Source: Periweissella cryptocerci (GTDB lineage: Bacteria > Bacillota > Bacilli > Lactobacillales > Lactobacillaceae). Taken from it: 64,000 bases of DNA. The stretch covers positions 186,001 through 250,000 of the forward strand of contig NZ_CP037940.1 in assembly GCF_004358325.1 (NCBI RefSeq), read 5' to 3'. Made by a program: the position numbers and the translations under genes. Numbering within the stretch: the stretch's first letter is position 1; the number at the start of each line of letters is the position of its first letter. Below are positions 54,678 through 62,537 of this stretch, piece after piece. The notes beneath the pieces are model-generated. The model did not search any database and had not been told where the DNA came from. It saw nothing but the letters and a program-made list of their open reading frames with translations.

Positions 54678-55968
54678 AGCTATTTCCACCGCGATGACCA
54701 CCAACTAACCCGGCCCGCTCAATTGCCGTCCCACCTGCTAATAAACTACTTGCTTTAACCAAAGCAGTAAAACCGAAGCGCTTACGGATATTATCAACAA
54801 CTCGGTCAACCTGATTGTTCTGAATTTGTCGTTCGGGAGCGGTAAATAAATCTAATTGTTGCCCAACGTCTGGAACCAGTTGACTGTAATAAATGCCAAT
54901 ATGGCGCACTGGTTCACCGGCCCAATTTTTATGGAATAATTCGAAAATTGCATTAGTCAGCTCACGTGAATTGTTAGTCGCCGTAATTCGGACTTGGTTA
55001 GTGAAACCATTTCGTCCCGTAGCTGCGCTATGATTTGAAAAGCCTACATATAATGAGGCCTGTGTTGCTTGATACTGATGCTTGCGAATTCGTGCTGCTA
55101 CTTGTTCTGCAATTTCACGAATCACAATCACTAGTTCAGCCGCTCTTTGATAATCACGTGGTAAGACTTGTGAATTACCATACGACTTGGACTTAGCAAA
55201 AACTTTCTCACGCACAACCGCCCGATCAATTCCCCAGCTTAACAGAAATAGTTGTTGTCCAATGACCCCCAATTTTTGTTTGAATTTATATGGATTATAA
55301 TGGGCTAAATCACCAAGCGAATTAATTCCTAATGCTCGTAGTTTTATTGCGGTTCTGCGTCCAATTGACCACACCTCATCAAGTTCTGTAATCGGCCACA
55401 ATACCGTTGGCACGTCTTGATAATGAATTGTACCAATCATCGTGCTTTCGTGCTTAGCGACTAAATCTAGTGCTAATTTTGCCAACGTCGGATTATCACC
55501 AATACCAACGGTCACATACAATCCCAACTTATCAAAGACTTCGCGTTGGATACGGTGTGCTACTTCAGTTGGTGTCGCACCAAATAATTTCCACGAGTGT
55601 GTTAAATCAAGAATTGATTCATCAATAGAATAACGATGTAAATCTTCTTCGGCCACGTATTCTTTAAAAATTTCATTAACCTTCATATTCATGGCAATAT
55701 AATAATTCATCCGGGGCTCAACAATCACTAAATCAGGGGCATCAGGTAAGTCCTTCACTCGGGACACGTTGGTAATCCCGTATTTCTTTTTAGCGGCTGG
55801 CGATGTTGCCAAAATCAGACCAGCACCGGTGTTTTTAGCCATCGACGCGACCACTAACGGCACCGTCAAAGGATCATCGCCACGAGATACAGCTTCACAA
55901 CTCGCATAAAACGACTTCATATCAATCAAAAATATCACTGAATGCTGTTCATTACTGTAGTCATACAT
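54670..55968 (-). CDS. Y-family DNA polymerase, UvrX/DinB type
   Basis: Start placed at 55968 (MYDYSNEQHSVIFLIDM) with AAAGGGTG before it. The 432-residue protein has the IMS-type pattern FLIDMKSFYASCEA and SIDESILDLTHSW (two-metal Asp/Glu) and a thumb/little-finger region (TVGIGDNPTLAKLALDLVAK). It would perform error-prone translesion synthesis. Pairing with a YolD-like gene is typical of mobile-element-associated UvrX modules. No LexA box was identified. Confidence 0.9.
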   Translation of the reverse strand: MYDYSNEQHSVIFLIDMKSFYASCEAVSRGDDPLTVPLVVASMAKNTGAGLILATSPAAKKKYGITNVSRVKDLPDAPDLVIVEPRMNYYIAMNMKVNEIFKEYVAEEDLHRYSIDESILDLTHSWKLFGATPTEVAHRIQREVFDKLGLYVTVGIGDNPTLAKLALDLVAKHESTMIGTIHYQDVPTVLWPITELDEVWSIGRRTAIKLRALGINSLGDLAHYNPYKFKQKLGVIGQQLFLLSWGIDRAVVREKVFAKSKSYGNSQVLPRDYQRAAELVIVIREIAEQVAARIRKHQYQATQASLYVGFSNHSAATGRNGFTNQVRITATNNSRELTNAIFELFHKNWAGEPVRHIGIYYSQLVPDVGQQLDLFTAPERQIQNNQVDRVVDNIRKRFGFTALVKASSLLAGGTAIERAGLVGGHRGGNSYE

Positions 55969-56154
55969 TATCGTCACCCTTTCATAAACATTCGTTCCCC
56001 TTTGTTTTCTTTTATTATATACATACGAACAATAATTCGCAAGAAAACAAATTGTTAAGTATGTACTTGGGCTAATTACGCTATCTTGCGCTTAAATTTT
56101 TCAGCACAATGCAAAAAAGTGTACCCGATGCGAATTCCACAGGATACACTACTT

Positions 56155-56280
56155 TTAATCTTCTTCAATTTGTTTTTCGAGATAGTCAACGTAGGCTTTG
56201 CCCTCCGTTAACCGTGTAAAAATATCAAATTGTAATTTGTATGATTTAAGGATCTCAATTATTTCCGCTTTTAAATCAAT
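56155..56280 (-). CDS. 41-residue protein, apparently starting at ATT
   Basis: The frame reads (M)DLKAEIIEILKSYKL and ends YVDYLEKQIEED. It shares the bases ATTGA with the end of the 92-residue gene (stop TGA). AAGGTGGTG lies 5 nt before the ATT, and no ATG, GTG or TTG exists in frame. Codon and residue composition are protein-like with an amphipathic helix. ATT starts are rare, known for infC and a few others. Confidence 0.45.
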   Translation of the reverse strand: MDLKAEIIEILKSYKLQFDIFTRLTEGKAYVDYLEKQIEED

Positions 56281-56554
56281 AAGTCACACCACCTTTTTCA
56301 TACGCTTCATCAGCGCTATGGACATTGGCTAGGATAAATGCCTCCATCGCTTGTTGCCAAGTAGCATCAATACCAAAATCAACGGTGTCAGAACTGATTC
56401 CATCCGTGCGTGACGGAATGTACGCTGGATGTACGCGTTGTAGCGTTTTACGCGCCCGACAATCTGAATACATGTAGTACTTGTCATCCAACTCCACCGT
56501 CGCAACGATTTGGTCAGGATAATAAAATTTATCATCATAGTGGGTAATTTTCAT
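56276..56554 (-). CDS. Hypothetical 92-residue protein
   Basis: The start follows GAGGAAATTAC. The protein (MKITHYDDKFYYPDQIVATV) is acidic, probably beta-rich, without membrane helix. It is followed by the 41-residue frame with overlapping stop/start, suggesting a two-gene unit. No family recognised. Confidence 0.6.
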   Translation of the reverse strand: MKITHYDDKFYYPDQIVATVELDDKYYMYSDCRARKTLQRVHPAYIPSRTDGISSDTVDFGIDATWQQAMEAFILANVHSADEAYEKGGVTY

Positions 56555-56675
56555 TGTAATTTCCTCGTGGTTTTAATTTGTTAACTTAATTATCCCAAGA
56601 AAATGTGAAAATTTTTTGAATGAACCCTTAATAAGGTATACTAATTATTATTAAGCAACCTAAAGGATGGAAAAC

Positions 56676-57077
56676 ATGGATACTGAAGAAATTATGGCAA
56701 CCCTCTATGCCAAAGCAAATGATGGTACCGGTAGTGATCGTTTAAACAAAATGTTCGATAAGACAATTGAATTTAGCCTGCGTGACGGTGAAAATAAAAC
56801 CAATCTGAAAACAGCTTTTGTTACTTTGTACGAAGAATGGGCGACCGCTAACAATGCCTGGGAAGATGCCCAAACTAGCACCATTCAAGCATTACGGCTT
56901 AAATACCCCGATATGAGTGCCATCGAACAACTCCAAGATGAATACATGACTTGGTACGATGAACATGCCGATACCAGCGTTGACGAAATTGATGCAGCTT
57001 TTGAAGACATGATGAGTATCCTCAAGCCTGCTGACTTGAAAACCATTGAAGCTGAATTTAATCAGGTAGAAGCATAA
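56676..57077 (+). CDS. Hypothetical 133-residue acidic protein
   Basis: Start placed at ATG 56676 with AAAGGA 8 nt before it; ATG 56667 is in frame. The all-helical acidic protein (MDTEEIMATLYAKANDG start) has Trp-rich helices (WATANNAWEDAQTSTIQAL). No family recognised. Single plus-strand gene with a good terminator. Confidence 0.6.
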   Translation: MDTEEIMATLYAKANDGTGSDRLNKMFDKTIEFSLRDGENKTNLKTAFVTLYEEWATANNAWEDAQTSTIQALRLKYPDMSAIEQLQDEYMTWYDEHADTSVDEIDAAFEDMMSILKPADLKTIEAEFNQVEA

Positions 57078-57088
57078 TACAATAGTTT

Positions 57089-57136
57089 AAAAACGCAGAA
57101 ACGACTCTTTTTGGAGTTTGTTGCTGCGTTTTTTTT
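57089..57136 (+). terminator. Rho-independent terminator
   Basis: AAAACGCAG/CTGCGTTTT outer stem with inner ACTC/GAGT pairing, ending in T8. Confidence 0.85.
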
Positions 57137-57173
57137 CATATTAATCGCCCAGAAATTAATAACCTCAACAAAA

Positions 57174-57203
57174 AAGACGCCTACAAATTTATGTAGACGC
57201 CCA
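57174..57203 (-). terminator. Rho-independent terminator of the YczE/YitT-like gene
   Basis: GGCGTCTACA/TGTAGGCGTC stem followed by T6 on the minus strand. Confidence 0.8.
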
Positions 57204-57211
57204 TTGATTAC

Positions 57212-57916
57212 CTAATCAAATTCAACTTTATTTTGTGTTTCTTCAACTAATCCTTCGACAGCTTCTTCAACCACTGCGATTGGGTTGACGTCGTAGATCA
57301 CCTTTTTAAAGAAAGCTGTTAAAAATTGTACGGCTGGGCCACAAGTTGCTGCGCAGACAACCGTAATCAGACCAAAGGTACCACCAAGTGCAAAGCCAAT
57401 GATTGTCAAGCAAACATCCATCGTAATTTTTGAACGTTGAATGCTCCAACCGGTCTTTTCAGCAATTGTGAGGAAAAAGCCAGAGAATGCATCCACACCA
57501 ATGTTACTAGCAATGAACATACCTAATCCAACGTAGATTAGCGTAATTCCACTCGCACCACACAGTAAACGCGTTACTAAGGCATCGTTAGTAAAAATCA
57601 TGGGATGGAGCTTACTACCAATTGATACAAAGAAACCATAAGGAATCATGTACAAGAACGTCCCAATGTTGATTAATTTACGATTCAAGACGAACAATAC
57701 TAACAACAAACCAATATTAATGAAGTTTGAGATGAATCCTAGTTGACTCAAATCCAAACCTAAAATCGCGCGAATCCCATCGTAAAAAATCCCAATCGGG
57801 TCGTTACCCAATGCCGTATTACTATTAAATGCCACCCCAACTGAGATGAAGAAAATTCCGATCAGTGAAACAAGCACTGATTTGACTGACAAATTTTCGT
57901 TAATTAACTTTTTCAT
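57212..57916 (-). CDS. YczE/YitT-like integral membrane protein
   Basis: The 234-residue protein has five to six helices with the family pattern SVGVAFNSNTALGNDPIGIFY, IPYGFFVSIGSKLHP and ASNIGVDAFSGFFLT. The related YyaS/YczE/YitT proteins are uncharacterised membrane proteins. An acidic tail extends the C-terminus. The start lies after GGGAGTATG. The gap 57917-58198 to its right holds nothing recognised. Confidence 0.75.
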   Translation of the reverse strand: MKKLINENLSVKSVLVSLIGIFFISVGVAFNSNTALGNDPIGIFYDGIRAILGLDLSQLGFISNFINIGLLLVLFVLNRKLINIGTFLYMIPYGFFVSIGSKLHPMIFTNDALVTRLLCGASGITLIYVGLGMFIASNIGVDAFSGFFLTIAEKTGWSIQRSKITMDVCLTIIGFALGGTFGLITVVCAATCGPAVQFLTAFFKKVIYDVNPIAVVEEAVEGLVEETQNKVEFD

Positions 57917-58198
57917 ATCCTAAACATACTCCCTTTAAATAATTACTTAATTAATTCGTTCTGCTAGGTGCGTGTCTGGATTAATGGCTACTATGCGGTA
58001 CCCCGTAGCCAACACGCTCGCCTGCCGCTATTATATTTTACCATCTAATAAAACGTTTTACTAATACGTTCTTTTCATAATAGCGGTTACAATTAACAGT
58101 TGCATGAAGTAATGATGACTTTTCTGTGAATCAGCACGCAAAAACAATCATGAGTCGCTTAATCACAATTGTTTTTTCACGTTAACTTAACTTTTTAG

Positions 58199-58939
58199 CT
58201 AGCCAATAAACTGTTGCGGATAAAGAATCGTCTGAATTAACCGAGTATCCTTGCGTAATATCCGTAAACTGACATTCAGCCCGCCACCATCTGGATACGT
58301 TAATGCCTTCAATTGTGGTGTTTGCCCACTAGTCAAAAACCGATAGTTAATAATTGGCTCCCACTCGCTTACCAAAACTCGTTGTGCTACCCCACCATCA
58401 TTAGCTATGAATGATTTTGTATGGATATAGCAATGCAAATCCAATTTAGCAACTAAATAATCCAACCGAGCGGCGCCCAATCCTTGCGTAATTACGTAGA
58501 ATAACTGATAGTTAATTGGCTCATCGACTAGCAAGTCAAAATCTGCGGTTACGCGATACACTGGGCCGCGAAAACATGTACCATTATCAATTAATTCCAA
58601 TTCTGTCGGAATGATATCATTACAAGTCGCCGCATCTAATTCAAATTTCGTGTTCGGTGCTGCCAAAATTAACGCTACCTGATCAATTGTCCCCGCCTGT
58701 AGTTGCAGGCGAAATGACATTTTTTTATATAGGATTGTCATATTAGTTGCTAGTGACTCACTATCATCAACCATCGGCCCCGTTTTCTCGCCATGTTCAA
58801 ATCGTAATTGCGTAATTTGATAAACGATTTTACGTTTTGAATGAAACAATAACGCGTCAATCAGCAACCCAATCGTACCAACAATTATGATTCCTAAAAC
58901 TCCGGTCACGATACTATTATTAATCCCCAAAAATGTCAT
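58199..58939 (-). CDS. Hypothetical membrane-anchored protein
   Basis: The 246-residue protein has one N-terminal membrane helix (VTGVLGIIIVGTIGLLIDALL, about residues 10-30) and a soluble beta-rich domain. No motif was recognised. It is transcribed divergently from the peptide/kinase/regulator operon, and a 13-bp inverted repeat lies between them. The start follows GAGGAAAAGCG. Confidence 0.6.
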   Translation of the reverse strand: MTFLGINNSIVTGVLGIIIVGTIGLLIDALLFHSKRKIVYQITQLRFEHGEKTGPMVDDSESLATNMTILYKKMSFRLQLQAGTIDQVALILAAPNTKFELDAATCNDIIPTELELIDNGTCFRGPVYRVTADFDLLVDEPINYQLFYVITQGLGAARLDYLVAKLDLHCYIHTKSFIANDGGVAQRVLVSEWEPIINYRFLTSGQTPQLKALTYPDGGGLNVSLRILRKDTRLIQTILYPQQFIG

Positions 58940-58999
58940 TTACGCTTTTCCTCGTTCATTTTCCAACCTAATTAAACGATTACCCCAACAATAATCTAC

Positions 59000-59033
59000 A
59001 TTTATGATTATATCCCCTACTATAATCATAAAT
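59000..59033. promoter_or_regulatory. 13-bp perfect inverted repeat between divergent genes
   Basis: ATTTATGATTATA (59000-59012) and TATAATCATAAAT (59021-59033) are separated by 8 bp (TCCCCTAC). No T-run follows, so it is an operator or hairpin, not a normal terminator. It contains a TATAAT that could be a -10 element. Confidence 0.5.
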
Positions 59034-59059
59034 GAAATTTCGCCCAGCGACACATATTT

Positions 59060-59118
59060 GCTTAAACCACGTTTTTTGCGCTTAAACGACAAAATCGACT
59101 TGCTTTAAGGCATATAAT
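59060..59118 (+). promoter_or_regulatory. LytTR-type direct repeats and promoter of the signalling operon
   Basis: GCTTAAACCAC (59060-59070), GCTTAAACGAC (59080-59090) and a weaker GCTTTAAGGC (59102-59111) repeat at 20 and 22 bp, about two helix turns. TATAAT lies at 59113-59118 directly behind the third repeat, which occupies the -35 position. LytTR regulators (AgrA, PlnC) bind just such direct repeats. This predicts autoactivation by the regulator encoded in the operon. Confidence 0.7.
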
Positions 59119-59216
59119 TTTATCTTAAGAAAGAAAACCGCCTTTTAAGAAAATATGGCACAAACACCTCAAAATATTGTATCCTTTACTTATCAAAATG
59201 GAGGAATCTGTAAAAT

Positions 59217-59402
59217 ATGTATAAATCACGTTTAATAACTTTAACCATTATCACACTAAGCCTGACACTCGCACTATCACATACGCCAGTTCATGCCACA
59301 GCTATCGAAACTTCAACGAACAAAATCACGAGTTTGTCCGTTAGTAACCGTAAAACCACATCAACACTTGATTTAATTGTTGACTGGTTTAAAAAATTAT
59401 AA
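59217..59402 (+). CDS. Secreted peptide pheromone precursor (candidate)
   Basis: The 61-residue product begins MYKSRLITLTIITLSLTLAL, a Sec-type signal peptide, with cleavage likely near HATA (about residue 30). It ends in an amphipathic tail TSTLDLIVDWFKKL. GGAGG lies 9 nt before the ATG. The sensor-kinase gene starts 3 nt after its stop without a good ribosome-binding site, so the two are coupled. There is no double-glycine leader and no AgrB. The mature peptide of about 30 residues is the natural candidate ligand for the kinase. Confidence 0.6.
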   Translation: MYKSRLITLTIITLSLTLALSHTPVHATAIETSTNKITSLSVSNRKTTSTLDLIVDWFKKL

Positions 59403-59405
59403 ACA

Positions 59406-60731
59406 ATGATTGCAATCTCACCGGTTCAAGGCCTAGTCGAAGAAATCATTAACTCTTGGAGCTTAATTATTCTCATCTACTGGTTCGTCCCTGAACTGCG
59501 GGCCGTCAAACTCTTTAATATTTTTAATCTCGTGATGCTTTTCGTCTTACCGCTCCTCGGTAATACAAGTTTTATCGTGTACTTAAGCTATATCGCCTTG
59601 TTATGTCTGATTATTGTGCGTAAAACCACGCAATACGAACAGTACATTATCGGTATTTCATTTGCTTGGATGATTTGGGCGTTGTCTGAACTAACTGCTG
59701 ATTGGCTTTGTACTAACTTTCTTTTTAAACAAGCTGCTGATGTTGGATCTTTTGGCTGGGTACCGATGTTAAGTGATGACGGGCTCGGACTCATCCTGAT
59801 TGTCTTAACTGGATTGTTCGTCAAATCACAACTCGCTGTTGCCTCGCAAAACTTCGCTTTTTTTGAAGCGGAATTCAAACGTAGCATGCTCGGCGCCGCC
59901 GTTGTTTTAGCATTGGTTGGAACTAGCTTAATTTTCATTGTCCATACCGTGCATTACAAAGGTTATAACAGCGGTATCGTTGTCATTGCTTTCTTTTTTA
60001 TTATCATCATTAGTATTTGGCTCTACCGAATGTTTAATCGAATGTATCAACGCCTAGTTCAGCAGAAACTTGATATTGCCAACTATGAATTTTTACAGCA
60101 ATACAATGAATTATTAGTTGATTCTGATAAACAAGCGCATGCTTTTCGCCATGATATTTCTAATTTGTTATTGGGGATTGAAGGCTACGCTGATGAAGGT
60201 GATATTCCTGGCTTAAGTAATTATCTCAAACAAGTTTTGGATCTCACCAACCAACGTTTTGGTTCTGATGCAATTTCAACTGAATTAGCCAAAGTAACAA
60301 ATTTGGGGATTAAGCACATCCTATTGCGCAAAATCCGCCTCGCTCAGCAACTTGGTATTCATGTTTCGCTCGTAGTTGACACCGACTTTAATCTTGGCTT
60401 GACTGATGTTGAAGCCGTACGATTACTTAGCATCTTAGTGGACAATGCGATTGAAGCGACGCAAACCAATCCCGAAAATGGTCAGATTGTGATTGCGCTC
60501 GTCCATCTCCCCGAAGAAAATCGGTTGGTCATCAAAAATACAATCACGGAATCCGTTGATATTGAACACCTATACGACTTTGGGCATAGTACGAAACCTA
60601 ACCATAGCGGAATTGGGCTCAACACTGTTCGCGACATTGTTAATCAATACGACGTCGCCCTACTCAGTCTCCAAGCAACACCTAATTATTTTCAAATTAC
60701 CCTGACCGTTCAGGAGGCAACCCCATGTTAA
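59406..60731 (+). CDS. Sensor histidine kinase, AgrC/PlnB type (HPK10)
   Basis: The 441-residue protein has about six N-terminal membrane helices (residues 15-205), typical of peptide-pheromone receptors, and a cytoplasmic kinase core: phosphoacceptor His249 in AFRHDISNLL, N-box with Asn347 in LVDNAIEAT, and G-box SGIGLNTVRD near 402. It starts 3 nt after the peptide gene and ends overlapping the response regulator by 7 nt. By family analogy it senses a secreted peptide at the membrane. Confidence 0.9.
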   Translation: MIAISPVQGLVEEIINSWSLIILIYWFVPELRAVKLFNIFNLVMLFVLPLLGNTSFIVYLSYIALLCLIIVRKTTQYEQYIIGISFAWMIWALSELTADWLCTNFLFKQAADVGSFGWVPMLSDDGLGLILIVLTGLFVKSQLAVASQNFAFFEAEFKRSMLGAAVVLALVGTSLIFIVHTVHYKGYNSGIVVIAFFFIIIISIWLYRMFNRMYQRLVQQKLDIANYEFLQQYNELLVDSDKQAHAFRHDISNLLLGIEGYADEGDIPGLSNYLKQVLDLTNQRFGSDAISTELAKVTNLGIKHILLRKIRLAQQLGIHVSLVVDTDFNLGLTDVEAVRLLSILVDNAIEATQTNPENGQIVIALVHLPEENRLVIKNTITESVDIEHLYDFGHSTKPNHSGIGLNTVRDIVNQYDVALLSLQATPNYFQITLTVQEATPC

Positions 60732-61462
60732 ACGTATTTATTGTTGAAGACACACCAGAGTTAGCAACAACCTATGAAGCGCATATTAATAAACAAATTT
60801 TTATCAACGACTATAACGCTGCTGTTACACTCGTTTGTAACAATTCAGCCCCCGTTTTAGAACAGCTCAAAGCGCAACAAATTCAGGGTGGTTTATATTT
60901 CTTAGATATTGAAATTGCCGATAAAGTGACTAATGGTATTGATTTAGCCATGGCCATTCGTAATCTCGATATTGATGCTGCAATTGTTTTTTTAACTTCC
61001 CATGATGAGATGGTGATGCCGGCAATTGAAGCGAAAGTCACCATGCTGGATTACATCATTAAAACTTCAGGACTTGAGAAATCAAAGCAACGGATTACCG
61101 AAGATTTAGCGTTGGCAATTAAGCGCAATATTCAAATCAATAAACAACGCACCGGTTTTGTTTATTCAATTGGCACCAAAAAGTTCACGGCACAACCTGA
61201 CGACGTCCTCTATCTTGAATCAGCCGCCAGTGACCACAAATTAATTTTGCATCAAGTCAACGAAATCAATGATTTAAACGGGAATCTCAACGTCTTTGAA
61301 AAAGACTACGATTTTCTAGTGCGTATTTACCGTAGCATCTTGGTTAATGTCAACAAAATTGTTACGGTTGACACTAAAGCACGTACCGTGACACTAACGA
61401 ATGGTATCGAACTACCAATTTCCACGCACTACATGAAGGAGCTTATTAAAAATCGCATGTAG
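60725..61462 (+). CDS. LytTR response regulator, AgrA/PlnC type
   Basis: The 245-residue protein has a receiver domain (NVFIVEDTPEL, phosphoacceptor Asp61 in YFLDIEI) and a C-terminal LytTR domain (GTKKFTAQPDDVLYLESAA ... RIYRSILVNVNKI). It overlaps the kinase stop by 7 nt; GGAGG precedes its ATG. LytTR domains bind paired direct repeats, matching the repeats ahead of the operon. No bacteriocin gene is seen nearby, so target genes lie elsewhere. Confidence 0.93.
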   Translation: MLNVFIVEDTPELATTYEAHINKQIFINDYNAAVTLVCNNSAPVLEQLKAQQIQGGLYFLDIEIADKVTNGIDLAMAIRNLDIDAAIVFLTSHDEMVMPAIEAKVTMLDYIIKTSGLEKSKQRITEDLALAIKRNIQINKQRTGFVYSIGTKKFTAQPDDVLYLESAASDHKLILHQVNEINDLNGNLNVFEKDYDFLVRIYRSILVNVNKIVTVDTKARTVTLTNGIELPISTHYMKELIKNRM

Positions 61463-61518
61463 CATTAGTCTTTTGTCGTACATTAATGGGTAATATGCCG
61501 TAATCCTAATTACTTGTC

Positions 61519-61595
61519 GCTGGGACATAAATTGTCCAGCCGGTAAAATAAGCCGAATTTCTCCTTATCTTAGTAAGGTAGAAATTCGGCTTATT
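61519..61595. repeat. Twin-hairpin element, copy at 61.5 kb
   Basis: GCTGGGACA/TGTCCAGC (61519-61540, one bulged G) is followed by AATAAGCCGAATTTC/GAAATTCGGCTTATT (61547-61595) around CTCCTTATC..TAAGGTA. The second stem differs from the copy at 51.4 kb at paired positions (CCGAA/TTCGG against CCTGA/TCAGG). It follows the response regulator stop and may end that operon. Confidence 0.7.
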
Positions 61596-61597
61596 AA

Positions 61598-61750
61598 CGT
61601 GGTCCTGTCGGTTCTGTACTTCTCAATCATCAAATTACTGAGATTCTGCTATCATTTTTTCCATGCTACTGCGGCCTGTTTTTCGCTGGTTTGAGCACTA
61701 TTACTAGCACGCAGTGACCATGGCCAATCCCACGTCAGACGAAATGGACC
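61598..61750. repeat. Dispersed element, deletion derivative abutting accA
   Basis: Left CGTGGTCCTGTCGGTTCTGT resembles the B-type left end, and the interior keeps the B-type CCATGCTAC.GCGGCCTG and TTTGAGCACTATTACT segments. The right end CAATCCCACGTCAGACGAAA and GGACC reaches the last base of the accA stop codon. The central half of the full element is missing. Confidence 0.6.
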
Positions 61751-62532
61751 TAAAATTGGCGGAACCGTTGATAACGTTGTGCCACCAATTCCGCTGGTGT
61801 TAAAGCTTGTAAAGTTGCTATTTCCGCGGTTAATTGCTTCTGTAACCAGGCAAATAACTTGTCGGTTCGGCGTTGGTCAGGCACAATTTGTTCAATGACG
61901 CCTTTTCCTAGTAAATCCTTTGGCGTCAATCCGAGTAAATCAGCAGCCTCACTACTCCGGCTTGCATCTTTCCACAAAATTGCGGCAAAGCCCTCTGGTG
62001 ATAATACGGAATAAGTTGCATGTTCAAACATCCACACTTGATCACTAGTCGCTAGCGCCAATGCACCACCTGAACCACCTTCCCCGTAAACAATCGCAAT
62101 CATAGGTACTGGTAGCGTGATGCTTTGGAGGATACTTTCGGCAATTGCTTGACCTTGGCCCATTTCCTCGGCGTCTTTACCTGGATATGCCCCCGGAGTA
62201 TTAATCAAAGTAATCACTGGCCGATTAAATTTAGCCGCTTGTTGCATCAAGCGTTGCGCTTTCCGATATCCACTAGGTAATGGTGAACCATTATGGGTCC
62301 GCATTTTGTCCGCAAATTCACGCCCCTTATCAATTGCGATGATTGTCACTGGTTGCTCGGCTAGCATTCCGATGCCGCCAACAATTGCTGGATCATCGAA
62401 AGCTTGGCGATCTCCATGTAGTTCGATAAAATCATGCACCACTCCGTTTATCAATTCAAGTGCCGAATACCGATCCTCGCGCGCCAATTTAACCACTTCA
62501 GTGGGTGTTAATTCTCGTTTAAAAATGCTCAT
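61750..62532 (-). CDS. accA: Acetyl-CoA carboxylase carboxyltransferase subunit alpha
   Basis: The 260-residue protein has the ELHGDRQAFDDPAIVGGIGML and LINTPGAYPGKDAEEMGQGQAIAESI signatures of AccA. With AccD it moves the carboxyl group from biotin to acetyl-CoA in fatty-acid synthesis. It lies 5 bp downstream of accD. The element at 61598-61750 directly touches its stop codon. Confidence 0.95.
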   Translation of the reverse strand: MSIFKRELTPTEVVKLAREDRYSALELINGVVHDFIELHGDRQAFDDPAIVGGIGMLAEQPVTIIAIDKGREFADKMRTHNGSPLPSGYRKAQRLMQQAAKFNRPVITLINTPGAYPGKDAEEMGQGQAIAESILQSITLPVPMIAIVYGEGGSGGALALATSDQVWMFEHATYSVLSPEGFAAILWKDASRSSEAADLLGLTPKDLLGKGVIEQIVPDQRRTDKLFAWLQKQLTAEIATLQALTPAELVAQRYQRFRQF

Positions 62533-62537
62533 TTATG

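Noticed and set aside
59217..59402. AgrD-type cyclic peptide precursor or double-glycine bacteriocin
   Set aside because: No AgrB gene, no cysteine/serine ring motif and no GG leader; the product has an ordinary Sec signal peptide.
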